64,000 nt of DNA from Anadara kagoshimensis (Eukaryota; Mollusca; Bivalvia; Arcoida; Arcidae): positions 34,604,680 to 34,668,679 of the forward strand of contig CM037857.1 of NCBI GenBank assembly GCA_021292105.1. The letters run 5' to 3'. Under the pieces are notes generated by a model, which worked only from the letters and a program-made list of their open reading frames with translations, was not told where the DNA came from and ran no database searches. This document shows, piece after piece, positions 40,401 to 53,800 of the stretch (positions are counted from its first letter, which is position 1; the number at the start of each line of letters is the position of its first letter). The translations under genes were made by a program, and so were the position numbers.

Positions 40401-43400
40401 CGGACCTCGGACCCAGGGAATTTTGAACCCCTGTGTTAGAAACATTTATGTTTAATTTGTTTGGCAGACCATGTGCCGTCATTTATAAATAATTATCAGT
40501 AAATTTGTTTATCAAATGTTTTAAAATTTTCTCTTTCAGTCATTGTTATTGTTGGCATATCTGGTAAGAAATGGATCTGAGAGGGTAGTGACAGCTTCTA
40601 GAGAACATTTATATGACATGAGAAGTTTAGAAAGTTATGCTTTTACAGATGAACATGGGAAAGACCAAGGCCTTAATGGTAATTTAATATCCTTCATCAC
40701 AAGTTATATTCTTTATATCTATTTATGTCTCTTAAATGAATAATAATTGCTAGGTTCTTGTTTCATGAGGATCCTAATTTGTCAAGAAGTCATACCTAAT
40801 TCCTGTGTATCTCATAAACCAAAAAAAAAAAAAAAATATGTTTAAGTTTTTGTTTCAAGATTTTTCTTATCTTGCTCAGTCTGTTTTAATCACTTCTAGC
40901 TCTAAATGTTCTCTGTAGTGATCACAGGTGGTTGTTGCTCAGTTTGTTTCAATCACTTCTAGCTCTAAATGTTCTCTGTAGTGATCACAGGTGGTTGTTG
41001 CTCAGTCTGTTTCAATCACTTCTAGCTCTAAATGTTCTCTGTAGTGACCACAGGTGGTTGTTGCTCAGTTTGTTTCAATCACTTCTAGCTCTAAATGTTC
41101 TCTGTCGTGAACTTAGGTGGTTGTTGCTCAGTCTGTTTCAATCACTTCTAGCTCTAAATGTTCTCTGTAGTGATCACAGGTGGTTGTTGCTCAGTCTGTT
41201 TCAATCACTTCTAGCTCTAAATGTTCTCTGTAGTGAACTTAGGTGGTTGTTGCTCAGTCTGTTTCAATCACTTCTAGCTCTAAATGTTCTCTGTAGTGAC
41301 CACAGGTGGTTGTTGCTCAGTCTGTTTCAATCACTTCTAGCTCTAAATGTTCTCTGTAGTGAACTTATGTGGTTGTTGCTCAGTCTGTTTCAATCACTTC
41401 TAGCTCTAAATGTTCTCTGTAGTGACCTCAGGTGGTTGTTGCTCAGTTTGTTTCAATCACTTCTAGCTCTAAATGTTCTCTGTAGTGACCTCAGGTGGTT
41501 GTTGCTCAGTCTGTTTCAATCACTTCTAGCTCTAAATGTTCTCTGTAGTGAACTTAGGTGGTTGTTGCTCAGTCTGTTTCAATCACTTCTAGCTCTAAAT
41601 GTTCTCTGTAGTGACCTCAGGTGGTTGTTGCTCAGTTTGTTTCAATCACTTCTAGCTCTAAATGTTCTCTGTAGTGAACTTAGGTGGTTGTTGCTCAGTT
41701 TGTTTCAATCACTTCTAGCTCTAAATGTTCTCTGTAGTGACCTCAGGTGGTTGTTGCTCAGTCTGTTTCAATCACTTCTAGCTCTAAATGTTCTCTGTAG
41801 TGACCACAGGTGGTTGTTGCTCAGTCTGTTTCAATCACTTCTAGCTCTAAATGTTCTCTGTAGTGACCACAGGTGGTTGTTGCTCAGTCTGTTTCAATCT
41901 CTCCTAGTTTTAAGCATACTTTGTAGCGGCCACATGTGGCCTACTCTTTTTCTAACATTACAGAGGTGTCTTTAACATGCACAGAGATGCCGGACCACAG
42001 TTTTGAGTCTCGTCCTAAAACTATTCTAGTGCGGTACATTGTAAATAGCTTTTTATAGCTGTAGTATGGGCAGGAGATGAAGAAGCCCCAAGTTAGGTTT
42101 TGAATACAAACCCTTGACTTTGAAAGACATTGACCATATCCATCGGCCACGTCTGCCCATTTTTATTAAGTTATTCACTTTGTAACATTGTTCAGTGATT
42201 TAGTTTGCGAATAAAGTTAGTTTCCCCTAGGGAAAAATGACTAAAATTTCCCAATTAGATCATTAGAATTTTCAAAACAACAGTAAATAACATGTAAATC
42301 TGTAAAAATAGATCAAGTATTTCCCATTTTAAAAGACAGAAGGTACCGGTAGTTTTTAAAAACCATAGCAAAATCACTGTTGTTGTGGAACTATAGATGA
42401 CATTTATGTACACATTTTTCATTGTACATGTATGTCAATTGTACTGGATTTTCAGCTACACTAAAGTTTTGATTTTCCTTTTTAGTTCGTCAGAAATCTA
42501 AAGATCTGATAGCTCTGATACAGGATGATGACAAACTGAGAGATGAAAGGAAGAAAGCAAAGAAAAATAAAGATAAATTTGTAGGAATGGCTAGCTCAGA
42601 TACCTGGGGTAACAGATACAGTGAGTATACCAATTAATAAGATGTAGAGTGAGTGAAAGGGTTTTATGTATTTGTTATATCAATTGATTCGGACATGTTT
42701 GTTTTAGATTATGTCCCAGCCTGGATTATTTCACTTGTTACAAGGTGTTGCCAAGTATGGATGAAGTTGTAGTCTTTGTGGTCTTAGGAAAATAAGTATT
42801 GAAATTTTTTTTTGCATGTGATGCCTAATGTGACATAGGGCATTGATTTTTGAGGTCGGTAGACTTTTTGGTGAAAAAGGTGACTATTCATTAATAATAC
42901 CATAGGGACTTATTGGTGATTATTCATAATAAGTCCCATCGTGGGACTTATTGGATTCAAATCCTGGTCTTTCATTTATGGAAGTACTCCTCCAACTCGG
43001 ATACCATAGTAGTTTGAAATTCTGGAATGATTGTTGTCACCCAGCATCTCACTGTGGCTACTGGCATATTGTCTTCTGACAATTCTTGTTTATAAGTCAT
43101 TTTTCAGTTCAGTGCTAGATCTGCAATTGGATTAATTTCAGTTTTATCAAAGAGACTGTTTTAAACAATTTGGGTATACAGAGATGTTTGAAAAATAAAA
43201 CTTGAAAAAAAATGAACTGAAATCTTGTAAGAATCATGATTCATCATAATGGCTATTTCACCACTACTTTAATGCTGACTTCTACAGTTATTAGTGTTAA
43301 CAATAACCTTAAGCACTCGGCATTACGAATGAAAGTCACGGTTCTTTCAGATGGGAATTTAAAATAAACGAGGTTTGTTGTCACGGTGAATTTGGCACGA

Positions 43401-46400
43401 TAAAGAACCCTGCTGTATAACTATAAGCCATCAGGGCAACACACAGGCAAGATTTCTGCACCTTCGCCTATAGCTGGCAATGTCTCGATTTAAGTGAAAT
43501 ATTCTTGACTGGGACGTTAAACACTTTTACTCAACTCAACTCAATAACCTCAAAAATTTTCAAATTCTTACAATCAATCAATCAACAGGGAAGCATGTTT
43601 GTTACAGCTAAGTATGGAATTAATTACCCTTCTGGAGCACCTGGCCTCACTTCCCTAGTGGAATCTCACGTGTCTAACCTGACTTGTCAGTTCCAAAGTT
43701 TTTACTTTGCTTCTGTATTGTGATTTGAACATGGATTAGTATGTTTGTTTCTTATTAAAACAGGTGATAGATATGAGGAAGAACCCAGCTATACACGAAA
43801 ACCTAGTAGTGGAAACAAATTAGATGAAATTGAGGACTGGGATAATGGCAAAAAGACAATAGCAGGAGAGGCCGTAGATAAAGTCAAAGATCTGTGGAAT
43901 CGAGTTCATGGGCGGCGGGGACCAGATGATATTGTCGACTACAGGTATTTAATTTTTGACATTTTTCTTCTTTTTTTCTGGGGCGATTTTCTATTTCATT
44001 TCTATATATACTGTGTATTCACACAATATTTATATTTTTTTTATTATTTTTTCATATTCCACATTTAGTTTTTTTTTTTTGGTGATGTTTTCCATAATGC
44101 TTAAAAAGAAAAGGTTTTAACACATATGCTGTTAACAGAGTTTGCATTGGTTTGGTAAAACAAAACTGAACATTAGATATTTCGTATCAATATCTCGAAA
44201 ATTACTTTTCTGTTTTAATTTGATTTTATGGAATAATATTATTATTAATTTTTGGAGATATGAGCAGTCTGTTATTTGAAAAACCCCTTAATCAACAACT
44301 TGAAATTAATTCAAATCTTATAAGCTTCTGAACAGGTTTTAAAGCATTTATTCAACCATTTATCGCAGTTTAACAAAAACAAAAGTGCATAAATTGGTTA
44401 ATAGCAATTATGGTTTTGGGTCCAAATTTATTATGCTTGACATTATCTTATTTCTGTAGTAAAAGAAAAATAGAAAGAAAGTTTTATCTGTTAAATATGC
44501 AATTTAATTAATTTATATTTTTTAATTTCTAAAATCTAATGTTTTGCAGTTTTATAAAATATGAATGACTTCTGCTACAATTTTGTGTAAAATAATTCCG
44601 TAACCAGTCTAAATCTTGTGTTTAAATATTTTATACTAGACATACTACAGGTATTGCTACACAGGGTTGCCATATAATATAACAGGTTTAATGGGAGTCT
44701 TCAAACAATGGGGTTCGCCACTGTACCACGTGACCAATACCTCTTAACATTTGCATGGAGCGTTTTGGAAAACAACAACATCACAAATTCCCGGAATAAC
44801 ATTGTTTTCACAGAAAGCAGCATCTTAAGCGATTCTATATCCATTGAAAATAAGTGTTCCTCACAAATGTTAGAGGGTATCACGTGGTACAGCAGCGAAC
44901 CCCATTCTGAAAAATTGTCTTTTAGAAATTTTTATCTTTTATATAGACACTAGAGTAATAAAACTAAGTGTTTAAATTTGAATGAAGGACAGCCAGCCAG
45001 AAAAATTGTCTTTTAGAAATGTTTATCTATTATATAGACACTAGAATTAATAAAACTAAGTGTTTAAATTTGAATGAAGGGCAGCCAGCCAGAAAAATTG
45101 TCTTTTAGAAATGTTTATCTTTTATATAGACACTAGAATTAATAAAACTAAGTGTTTAAATTTGAATGAAGGACAGCCAGCCAGAAAAATTGTCTTTTAG
45201 AAATGTTTATCTTTTATATAGACACTAGAATTAATAAAACTAAGTGTTTAAATTTGAATGAAGGACAGCCAGCCGGAAAAATTGTCTTTTAGAAATGTTT
45301 ATCTTTTATATAGACACTAGAATTAATAAAACTAAGTGTTTAAATTTGAATGAAGGACAACCAGCCAGTAATATCAGGACATTTTATTAGCTGAGCTTAT
45401 TTGCATACAATCATGTTTCAACCAATAAAAATAGTGTCCAGTATTGTAATCATCATTGAATTGAGTTATACATATGGCAGCTCTGTGACCTGTTGGGATT
45501 TTAAAAAAGGGATTTTCCAAAATACAATGAGTAGATGTAACAAACATCAAATATGTTATCAAGTTTTTAAAAAATCGCTGAATATTATTATAACATGCAT
45601 TTGTAAATAAATTGATTTTAAAATGGTTTTATAATTTTTCATTGTCATTGTATTTTGGAATTTTGAATGAAGATATTGCGGATTTGAGTATACCAGAAAT
45701 GTTGCATATTGTTATGTATCAAAAAGATTGGGTGAATTACCTGTACATGTATGTGTATTTTCATAATGGTGATCATCAAAATACATTTCATTTAGGATCA
45801 GATATTTGTCTATTCTTAATTTGGTTCATGATATAGTTTCCTGAAGAACATATGGAAAACACAGCATTCTGTGTTAGTTTCTGCAATCAGTTTGTTTTAA
45901 GTTGGTGTTTGATAAAACCTGTGGCAACCCCCAACCTGGAAGACCAGAGATTTTTTTCATTCTGGGTGTCCACTGGGCCTAAACACTGTATCTCTAGGAC
46001 TTTTGTTTCTTTGAGATCTCACACAAATTTAGCCTTGTGGGTTGTAGTTTTCCCAGTTCCCATATGCTGCCATGAGAAGGCACTTTGAAGAGTCTTGGTA
46101 GTGTAGAGGCTTTTTGTCAACAGACTTCTTTGTGATGCCACCATTTTGTCACAGCCAGTGCCATCAGCAGAAATCATACTGCAGGTTCCTGCTCTAGGTT
46201 GTGTATATCACTACCCTGTGGCATATAGCCATTAACATTCTGTGTTCTACATGGTCAAATTTGTTGCATATACATGGTCAAATTATGTTTTATGGTTCAT
46301 GAATTCAGGAGTTCACTACATTCACTATGATCTGGACAGAAAAATCAGTCTTGTTTTTCAAAATTCATAGGATCTGGTTTACAGAGTGTACTTAAATAAG

Positions 46401-49400
46401 AAATAAAGAAGAAAATAATCAGGACTTGGGGACGTTGTCCGGTTTCCACAGGAATCCTGTGTTCTCAGGATCTGGTTTTCACTGTGTTATGTTTTATTCT
46501 GTTTCTATATGAAATGTATTTTGACTTTTCATTTTTTAAGGAGACTATCTGCTTACTTAACTTTGTAATATTTTATCTTTACATACATACTCATACTTAA
46601 TTGTACATATTTTTCATGTTTAGCTCACCTGAGTCTTAGGCCCAGATGAGCTATTGTTTTACATTATTCATCATACCCGAGCTATATAAATGTATATTGA
46701 ATTTTAGTTCTAACCGGCCACAAGGCAGAAAAAACAGTCTGACTGATTTTAGGTGAGAGTTGCTTGAATCATGATTTATTTTTAACATCCAGTACTAACA
46801 GACCATGTTTGTTATATATTATATATATGTATTGTATATTCAGGTTATGTTTTCATGCATGGTATTTGGTTTCCCATTCAAAAATTGGTCTATAAGTTAA
46901 CCCAATTATGTCTGAAGTTTTTACATATGAAGTACAAAAGTAATAGTAACTATTAACAAAATCCCGTGATTTTTGAGAATTTCTCCAGATATATCTTCCT
47001 TTTCCTTTTTCAAATGGGTGGGGGGGGGGGGGGGATTAACTGATTACATTGGAAGGTTTTACACTTCCATATATATATTTTAGCTTTTTCAGTTTCTCAA
47101 AAATCTGAAAAATGAAGCTAAATCTAATGATTCAGTCAAGAATTTTTCAGATCTTTGGAAGTTCAAGGAGAAGTAATGCAATCTTAAAGTTGTAATAGTT
47201 TAGATATCATTATTGACTTTCTTTACACCCCCAGCTACCCCACCCCCCACTCCCCCCTCCAAAAACCACCTGTGTTACAGTCTAGAAAGAAAATAGAATG
47301 TGTCATCTCTAATTTAAGGATGAAAGTGTTATTTAGTTTAATAATGAACAAACAGTCAGATCATTTCACTTGTAATCAATTTGTTACCACTATCAGCACA
47401 GGTGAAGTTGTAGAAATTGTATCATTATACATTGATAATTGGAAAGGAATGGTTCTGTTCTTTATTTTGCGTTTTCTGTGAGTATAAAGCTCTTCTAAGT
47501 ATAAAATTATTGATATCAAATTGAAAACTGTTAAGAAGAGATTAACTTTAGGTTCGTGACTATAGTTATGGTAAGTTATATGGTTAAGTAGAGATACATG
47601 CATGGTTAGATTGGTTTTGTGGGAATGATTCAGTAATGTTTATTTCTATTTCAGGCAATATACTGTTTGCAATGACCAAAAAACTCCAATTCTTTAGTTC
47701 ATGTTTAAATATTAAAAACTGGTGAAATACTCGTGTTTAAAAATGATGATCTAATTTGCATATTGTTGTATTTTAATATCATTCCTAAATTGTCATGTTC
47801 TTAATTTTTTAAACCTTTTAAATAACAAATTAGCAATCTATTTTTTTACTTCCTTTTTTACCTCAGTATTTTTGTCATTCAATGCAACAGGTGTCAGTCT
47901 GTTACTTGAATGTTACAGTAAAAAATATAACTATTTTATATCAAAATCATAATCTGCATGTCCAAAATATCTTGGGTAAAAGGGGGGGAGTTTAAAAAAC
48001 CCGTTGTTTTGTTCATTTTGAAGACAATAAGAAAATGTTTGGAGAACAATGCTATTTGAGAAGATATAAAAATACATAAAAATATATGCAGATTTAAGTC
48101 ATCACTTGTTAAACATCTTTCAGGTAAAGTTAAACAGAGTTTAGAAGGATACATTATGTGTGAATAAATATTGATGATGGTTTACTATTTCCATTGGATT
48201 GGATATTGTCATTTTCTTGTAAAGTTGCCATTCTGGAAATCCATAGCCATTGAAAACAATTCTTCCGTACAAATGTCAGTAGGAGTATGTGTTATGTATT
48301 ACAAAGACATATTTTTTTTCAGTCTTCACATATATGTATGTCACATCATTCATAGACTCCAAACATTTGATATACTGTAAACTGTGTAATTTTAGCAGCA
48401 GTTTTATTTAAACGCTTTTGACAGTTAGATCTTCCTGCTAAAATGAAACTGCGCTAAAATTACCTATAAGGGATTCTGAGTACAAACAAATAGTTGGTGT
48501 GGTAAAATAAAGATGCACCAATCACTTATATTGCGGAAAATCAATAAAATATTTCTGCGCTAATATAAAGTGGTATACAGTATATAAAACTGTCTATCAA
48601 TATCTATAACTTTTAAATCGCAATCTACGATTCTGCAGTTGCTCCAATCCATAGACATACACACATCTCTGAATAGACTCGGCCGCTTTCTGTTCTTGTC
48701 TTAAATGTCAAGGATTATTTAGTGATTCAAAACATTATAATACATACATCCCATTATATCCTGCACTCCCTAGCTAATATGGTCACATTATGCAGCTTAT
48801 TAATCAAATCTGGACTGATGTCAGGGCTATGACATTACATTTGTAATACATCAGTAAATCACAATACATGATGACGCCCATGTCTTTTATGTCTCCTGCA
48901 TGATATTGTTCATTGTGTTTGTGTTTATGTTCTTGCATGTCAGTTGTTTGATCTGATGATTAAATGGCGACTTTTTTTGCATGTGACTTGCTTAGAGGTT
49001 GATTTTCAGTTGAGAATATGGTAACTTTGTCATGATGGTTGTTCTTGATTAAAGGACTAAAAAGTTAAAACATGATTCTCCAAAAATATATTGATTGATT
49101 TAATGGGGGTTTTACACCCCAGTCAAAAATATTTCATTCACTTATATCTAGATGTCACCAGCTATAAGTAAAGTGGTAGAATTTGTTATCTTTGCAATGT
49201 GTGCTCAGATCATTGTGCATGGAGGGCTTTTTAGTGTGCTATGTTTAATACATGTATAGGAAAAACTTGAGAAAAGATGTTTTAAAGTGTCCAGTACATT
49301 TACGTCCAGTATATGGATCCTAACTTATATGAATTAAATGTTGTATGTATTTTGGTTTAGGCATTTGTTAGCTTTAGTTTAGATTACAGTTTTATTAAAA

Positions 49401-50767
49401 TGTTTGTTTGGTGTAAATAACTGGTACCCTAGACAGAATAATTACTGGGCTATTATATTTCTCTGGTCCCAGTTACTGGGCCAGTAAAAATTTAGTGCCA
49501 AAAATCAAATAAAAATGGTCAGTTAATGGATTATAAATGGTCCTAGACCACTGGAATTTTGTTTTGGACCAGTGAATTTGATCATAGACCACTGAAATTT
49601 TGTTTTGGACCAGTGAATATGATTGGTTGGAATGTTTGAATGCTTTATGTGGCTAGTGATTAATTTTTTTTGAGCAGCTTTGTAAAGTCATTGTATCGTT
49701 TGTAATGTTGTCATTGTACTTTGTGTTCTAGTTATGTTGTTTGTGTCTGTCTTTAAAATGTCTCTATTCTTATTGTATGTAAACAGTTTACTTTTAAAAT
49801 ACACATGTAATCAATTTTAAAAAATTGACATCGAAGCACAAACAGTGTTATTATTTATAGTATATAATTATTTTTAGTTGTTCTATAAGGTTCAAATACT
49901 AGTGGTTTACTATTTTTGTTATGATCTTGATTGTTATTGGACAAAAAATACCAAATTCATGTGGGTCCTAGTTCAAATGCAAAATGAAAACTTTAATAAG
50001 TCCTTTACTGACATACAGATTTAAGTATTCTGTCACTATCCTCTAAATCTATATTTTAGAGTCACAAAAGTTCCATGACCTTGCATTTGTATTTCCGTAA
50101 CTGCATCAATTTGAAAACTGTCTATGGTAGTTTAACTTTAGATTTGTCTATTACATGTAAGAGCCTTGGCGGACAAGTGGTCTTTGCACACTTACAGCTG
50201 ACCATCTAAGTTTTAATCCATCCTGGGCCATGTCATATGTAGGAGATAGTAAATGTTTACTAAAGCTTGGTATTTTCTTTAGGTATTCTGATTTCCTCCA
50301 CAAACCCAGAGCTGATTCCTTCAGTATTGGGTAAAAAATTTTACTAAGGTGTAAAACATCATAATTCCATTCCACTCGCTATATATTTACTTGTCTGTTT
50401 CAAGTTACACTGTATTCACATTTAACTATTCATTCAAAATATAATGAATTCATTGAAAAATCATATCATATTTATCATTGCTTTCATGAATATCAAGTTC
50501 TTTCATCTAAGAATTTTTTTTTTCATTTTTCAGTGATGAACAAAATGACAAATACGAAGAGAATTTTAAAGATGATGAAGATAATAAGCATAATTCTAAA
50601 AATGATAATAAATATGGTTATAAAGATGATGATGAAGAATACACTTCAGTAGAGAGAACACACACAACAAGAACAGAGAAGATCACTACAAACAGAAGAC
50701 GAACAGCTAAAAAACTGGATCTAGGGGCAGCGTCACAGCTAGGCAAAGATAAATCTGATTCCATAGT

Positions 50768-50843
<76 letters not shown>

Positions 50844-53800
50844 GGTATATATAGTGAAACCTGTCTACTGTCTATAAAGGCCACTCAAGGAAACCAGTAA
50901 AGGTGGCATTGAATGGCAAACAACTGTTATGTAGGGGTTCAAATAACATTAAATAAAGAGCAACTGAGATAAAAATGTATTGGCCTTAAAAAGCAAGTGG
51001 CTCTAATATACAGGTGGCATATGTGGCAAGTTTGTATGTATATCATTAGTCATTCAGGAGCCATGAATGTTACCTGGCATCTATATGGGTTTGTTAGATA
51101 GGTTTTAAATACCTATGTGTCGCAGCAAGATAAAGTACCCTTACCAGTCAATTTCATAGATACAATGCACAGATGTATTTCTGTAACTTACTAGTAACCT
51201 GTTGCTGGTGAGGTCTTGATATTAGTAAAGTGAAATGATGGACTTGTGGTTTTTCCTCTTTTACTGGTTGACCAAATGTGAGAAAGAGGTTTTCTCATGC
51301 AACTAATTGATTACTTTGTTTTAGAGCAATGTTAATATTAGTACATGAACAGCTAAACGTTTGAGGTTTGATGCAATTTGAGATATCCAATTTTGAGATA
51401 ACAAGATTCAACTAATGTATTATGATACATATTGCAATACAGAACTAATTCACAATCTTTTTTATCAATTCTCTGAAAATGAAACAATATTTTTACCTGT
51501 ACATGTACCGTGAGTTATCTTTGACATTATATTATGTATTAAGATACAACAAAACTATTTTGAAGTATGTGTATGTTCCAAGTTAATGTTCCAGTGTGAT
51601 ATCTTCAGAGATTTACTGATATAATTTTTCTTACATCTATTACAGTCCCAGACTAGTAGTACCAGTGCCACTGTTGATGCCGGTCCAAGTCTGATTGACA
51701 TGGGTCTAACAACAAAGACACCAACATCTGATTCCTTTGCAGACTTCGCTGATTTCAGATCAGCCTCAGATTCCAGTGCTTTTGGAGATTTTAATAGTCC
51801 AAGATCTGCAGGTAGGAAATAAATGATGGATTTAAATTTAAAATTGGAACTTTTTGTATAAAATGAAATTCTGAAATATTCCCAATATCAATAAGAATTT
51901 GTTGATAATATTCTAGGTTTTTACAAATTTAAAATTATTTGATGCCATTTTTCCAAAAGTTGTTGAATTATAGTCTCTTTTAAGGTATTTTTTCACAAAT
52001 TTTCTGAAATAGGTTACTTTTTGAAGAAATTTGTCAGAAATTAGTTACCAATATTAATTTTGGCTACCAGGAATGTAAACATAATATATGTATCTGTACA
52101 TGGCTGAAACTATTATTTATATTGATAAAGGGACTAAAACAGACATGTCAGGTTTACTACATTGTGGGGGCGGCACCCAAATTGATTATTTCAAGTTAAC
52201 AACAGTTTGATATTAATAGATTTTTTTTGAAATTTTATCTGTGTTTATGTTATCTAAGTAGCTTGGTAAGGTTAGATGAACGACAAAATTTATTCTAAAT
52301 GGTCTTATATGCATGTTGTAACTGGCTATATGGAAGGAGCAGTACCACTCATATTCGATTCCTATCGCACATTTAAAATGTGAGCATGAAAATATTGTAA
52401 TATACCAGTTTATCTGGTTCTATATTTCATGTATTTATTTTCATTTTCTTGTAGGTTCTGTAGCTAATAAAGATTTTGGTGATTTTGCACAGTTCCAGTC
52501 TGCTTCTTCACCCAATAGGTAAAAATTTTATTGACATTTGAAATTTTTTTTACAAGATTATCTTAAGTCTTTGGTTCAAATCCTGTTCTATGCATATCCT
52601 GGAGTGAAAAAAATTGTCAGTTCCATTGCTGAATGTTTCTGGTTTTTCTGGACACATTGGTTTCTTAAACCATTCCTGAAATGACCTACCAGGATTATAG
52701 ATATACCTCACTCAGCAAATATGCTGGTGGGCTTACCTTTTGATAGACTACTGTTTTTAATCTTAGTAGGAAGGGGGGGGGGGTAGGAGGTTATTATGTA
52801 TTATAGTCTGAGTCATTTCACATAAATGAAAGCTTGATAAGCACTGGGTTTATAAGCCTATAGGTTTGGACCAGACTTTAACTTTTTACGCATGAAAGTT
52901 GAAGACTTTTCAGAGTATTGTATCTATAGCACTTGCCTAATAAATTTGTTTATTATAGTATGTCAGGGATATTTTGGCAGTGTTTTTATAAACATTTGAA
53001 AGTCTATATAATGTAGTTCCCCTAAAATAGAGATACATGAACATACGAAAACAATAGCACTGCATTAATATACCTATTGTGAATGATAAACTGGCCCTAG
53101 TTTAAAAACACTCTGCCACGATATCGCTGACGGACTATACCATGTACTAGTACTTTGTTTTATTTCAGTGAACAAGGAGGTTTCGCTGACTTCAGTAATA
53201 TCAGCACATCAAACACAGCTGCTGCTCCAGCATCATCAAGTACAGCTAACTCATCTAATGACTTATTTGATGTATTTAGTGGTGTATCAATGCAATCTAC
53301 ACCTTCAATGAATACAATGGGAACCATGAATACACAGCCTATGGGAACAATGAATGCTCAACCAATGGGTTCCATGAATACTCAACCCATGATGGGTGGA
53401 CCATCCATGGGAATGACTGGTTCCTCACAGATGCCAGTTGGAAATATGGTATGATATAGATAATAAAAAAATCTTACTAACAGATCTCGTTCAAATTCTT
53501 TGGATAAAACATAATTCTGAATGATTAAGTGTGTATTTTCTGTCATGTGTAATGTCCACTGAATGGTCTGTTCTGTCTGTCCGAAACTAAATCAGTTTTA
53601 TATCAGTTATTTTGCTATATTTTTTAAAAACTACCTTCTGCCTTAAAGATTGGGAAAATTTAGAGTTCTGAAATACAGCAAAATGCATTATAACATTCTT
53701 GCAATAGTTTGGTATCCTCAATACAAAGATGTTAAATTGTTGCAGTATCTTACATTTTGTGGGTAAGGACAACTAGATTTACTTTGCCAGTATATCACTG

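Noticed and set aside
40932-41975. 347-codon plus-strand frame with a 21-residue leucine-rich period
   Set aside because: It is the 63-bp minisatellite in CLINT1 intron 3; the frame stays open only because 63 is divisible by three, and the unit aligns to a SINE end.
43505-45836. Several 60-80-codon frames in CLINT1 introns 4-5
   Set aside because: Length is expected by chance in AT-rich DNA, they overlap SINE and minisatellite sequence, and none keeps CLINT1 phase with flanking splice sites.
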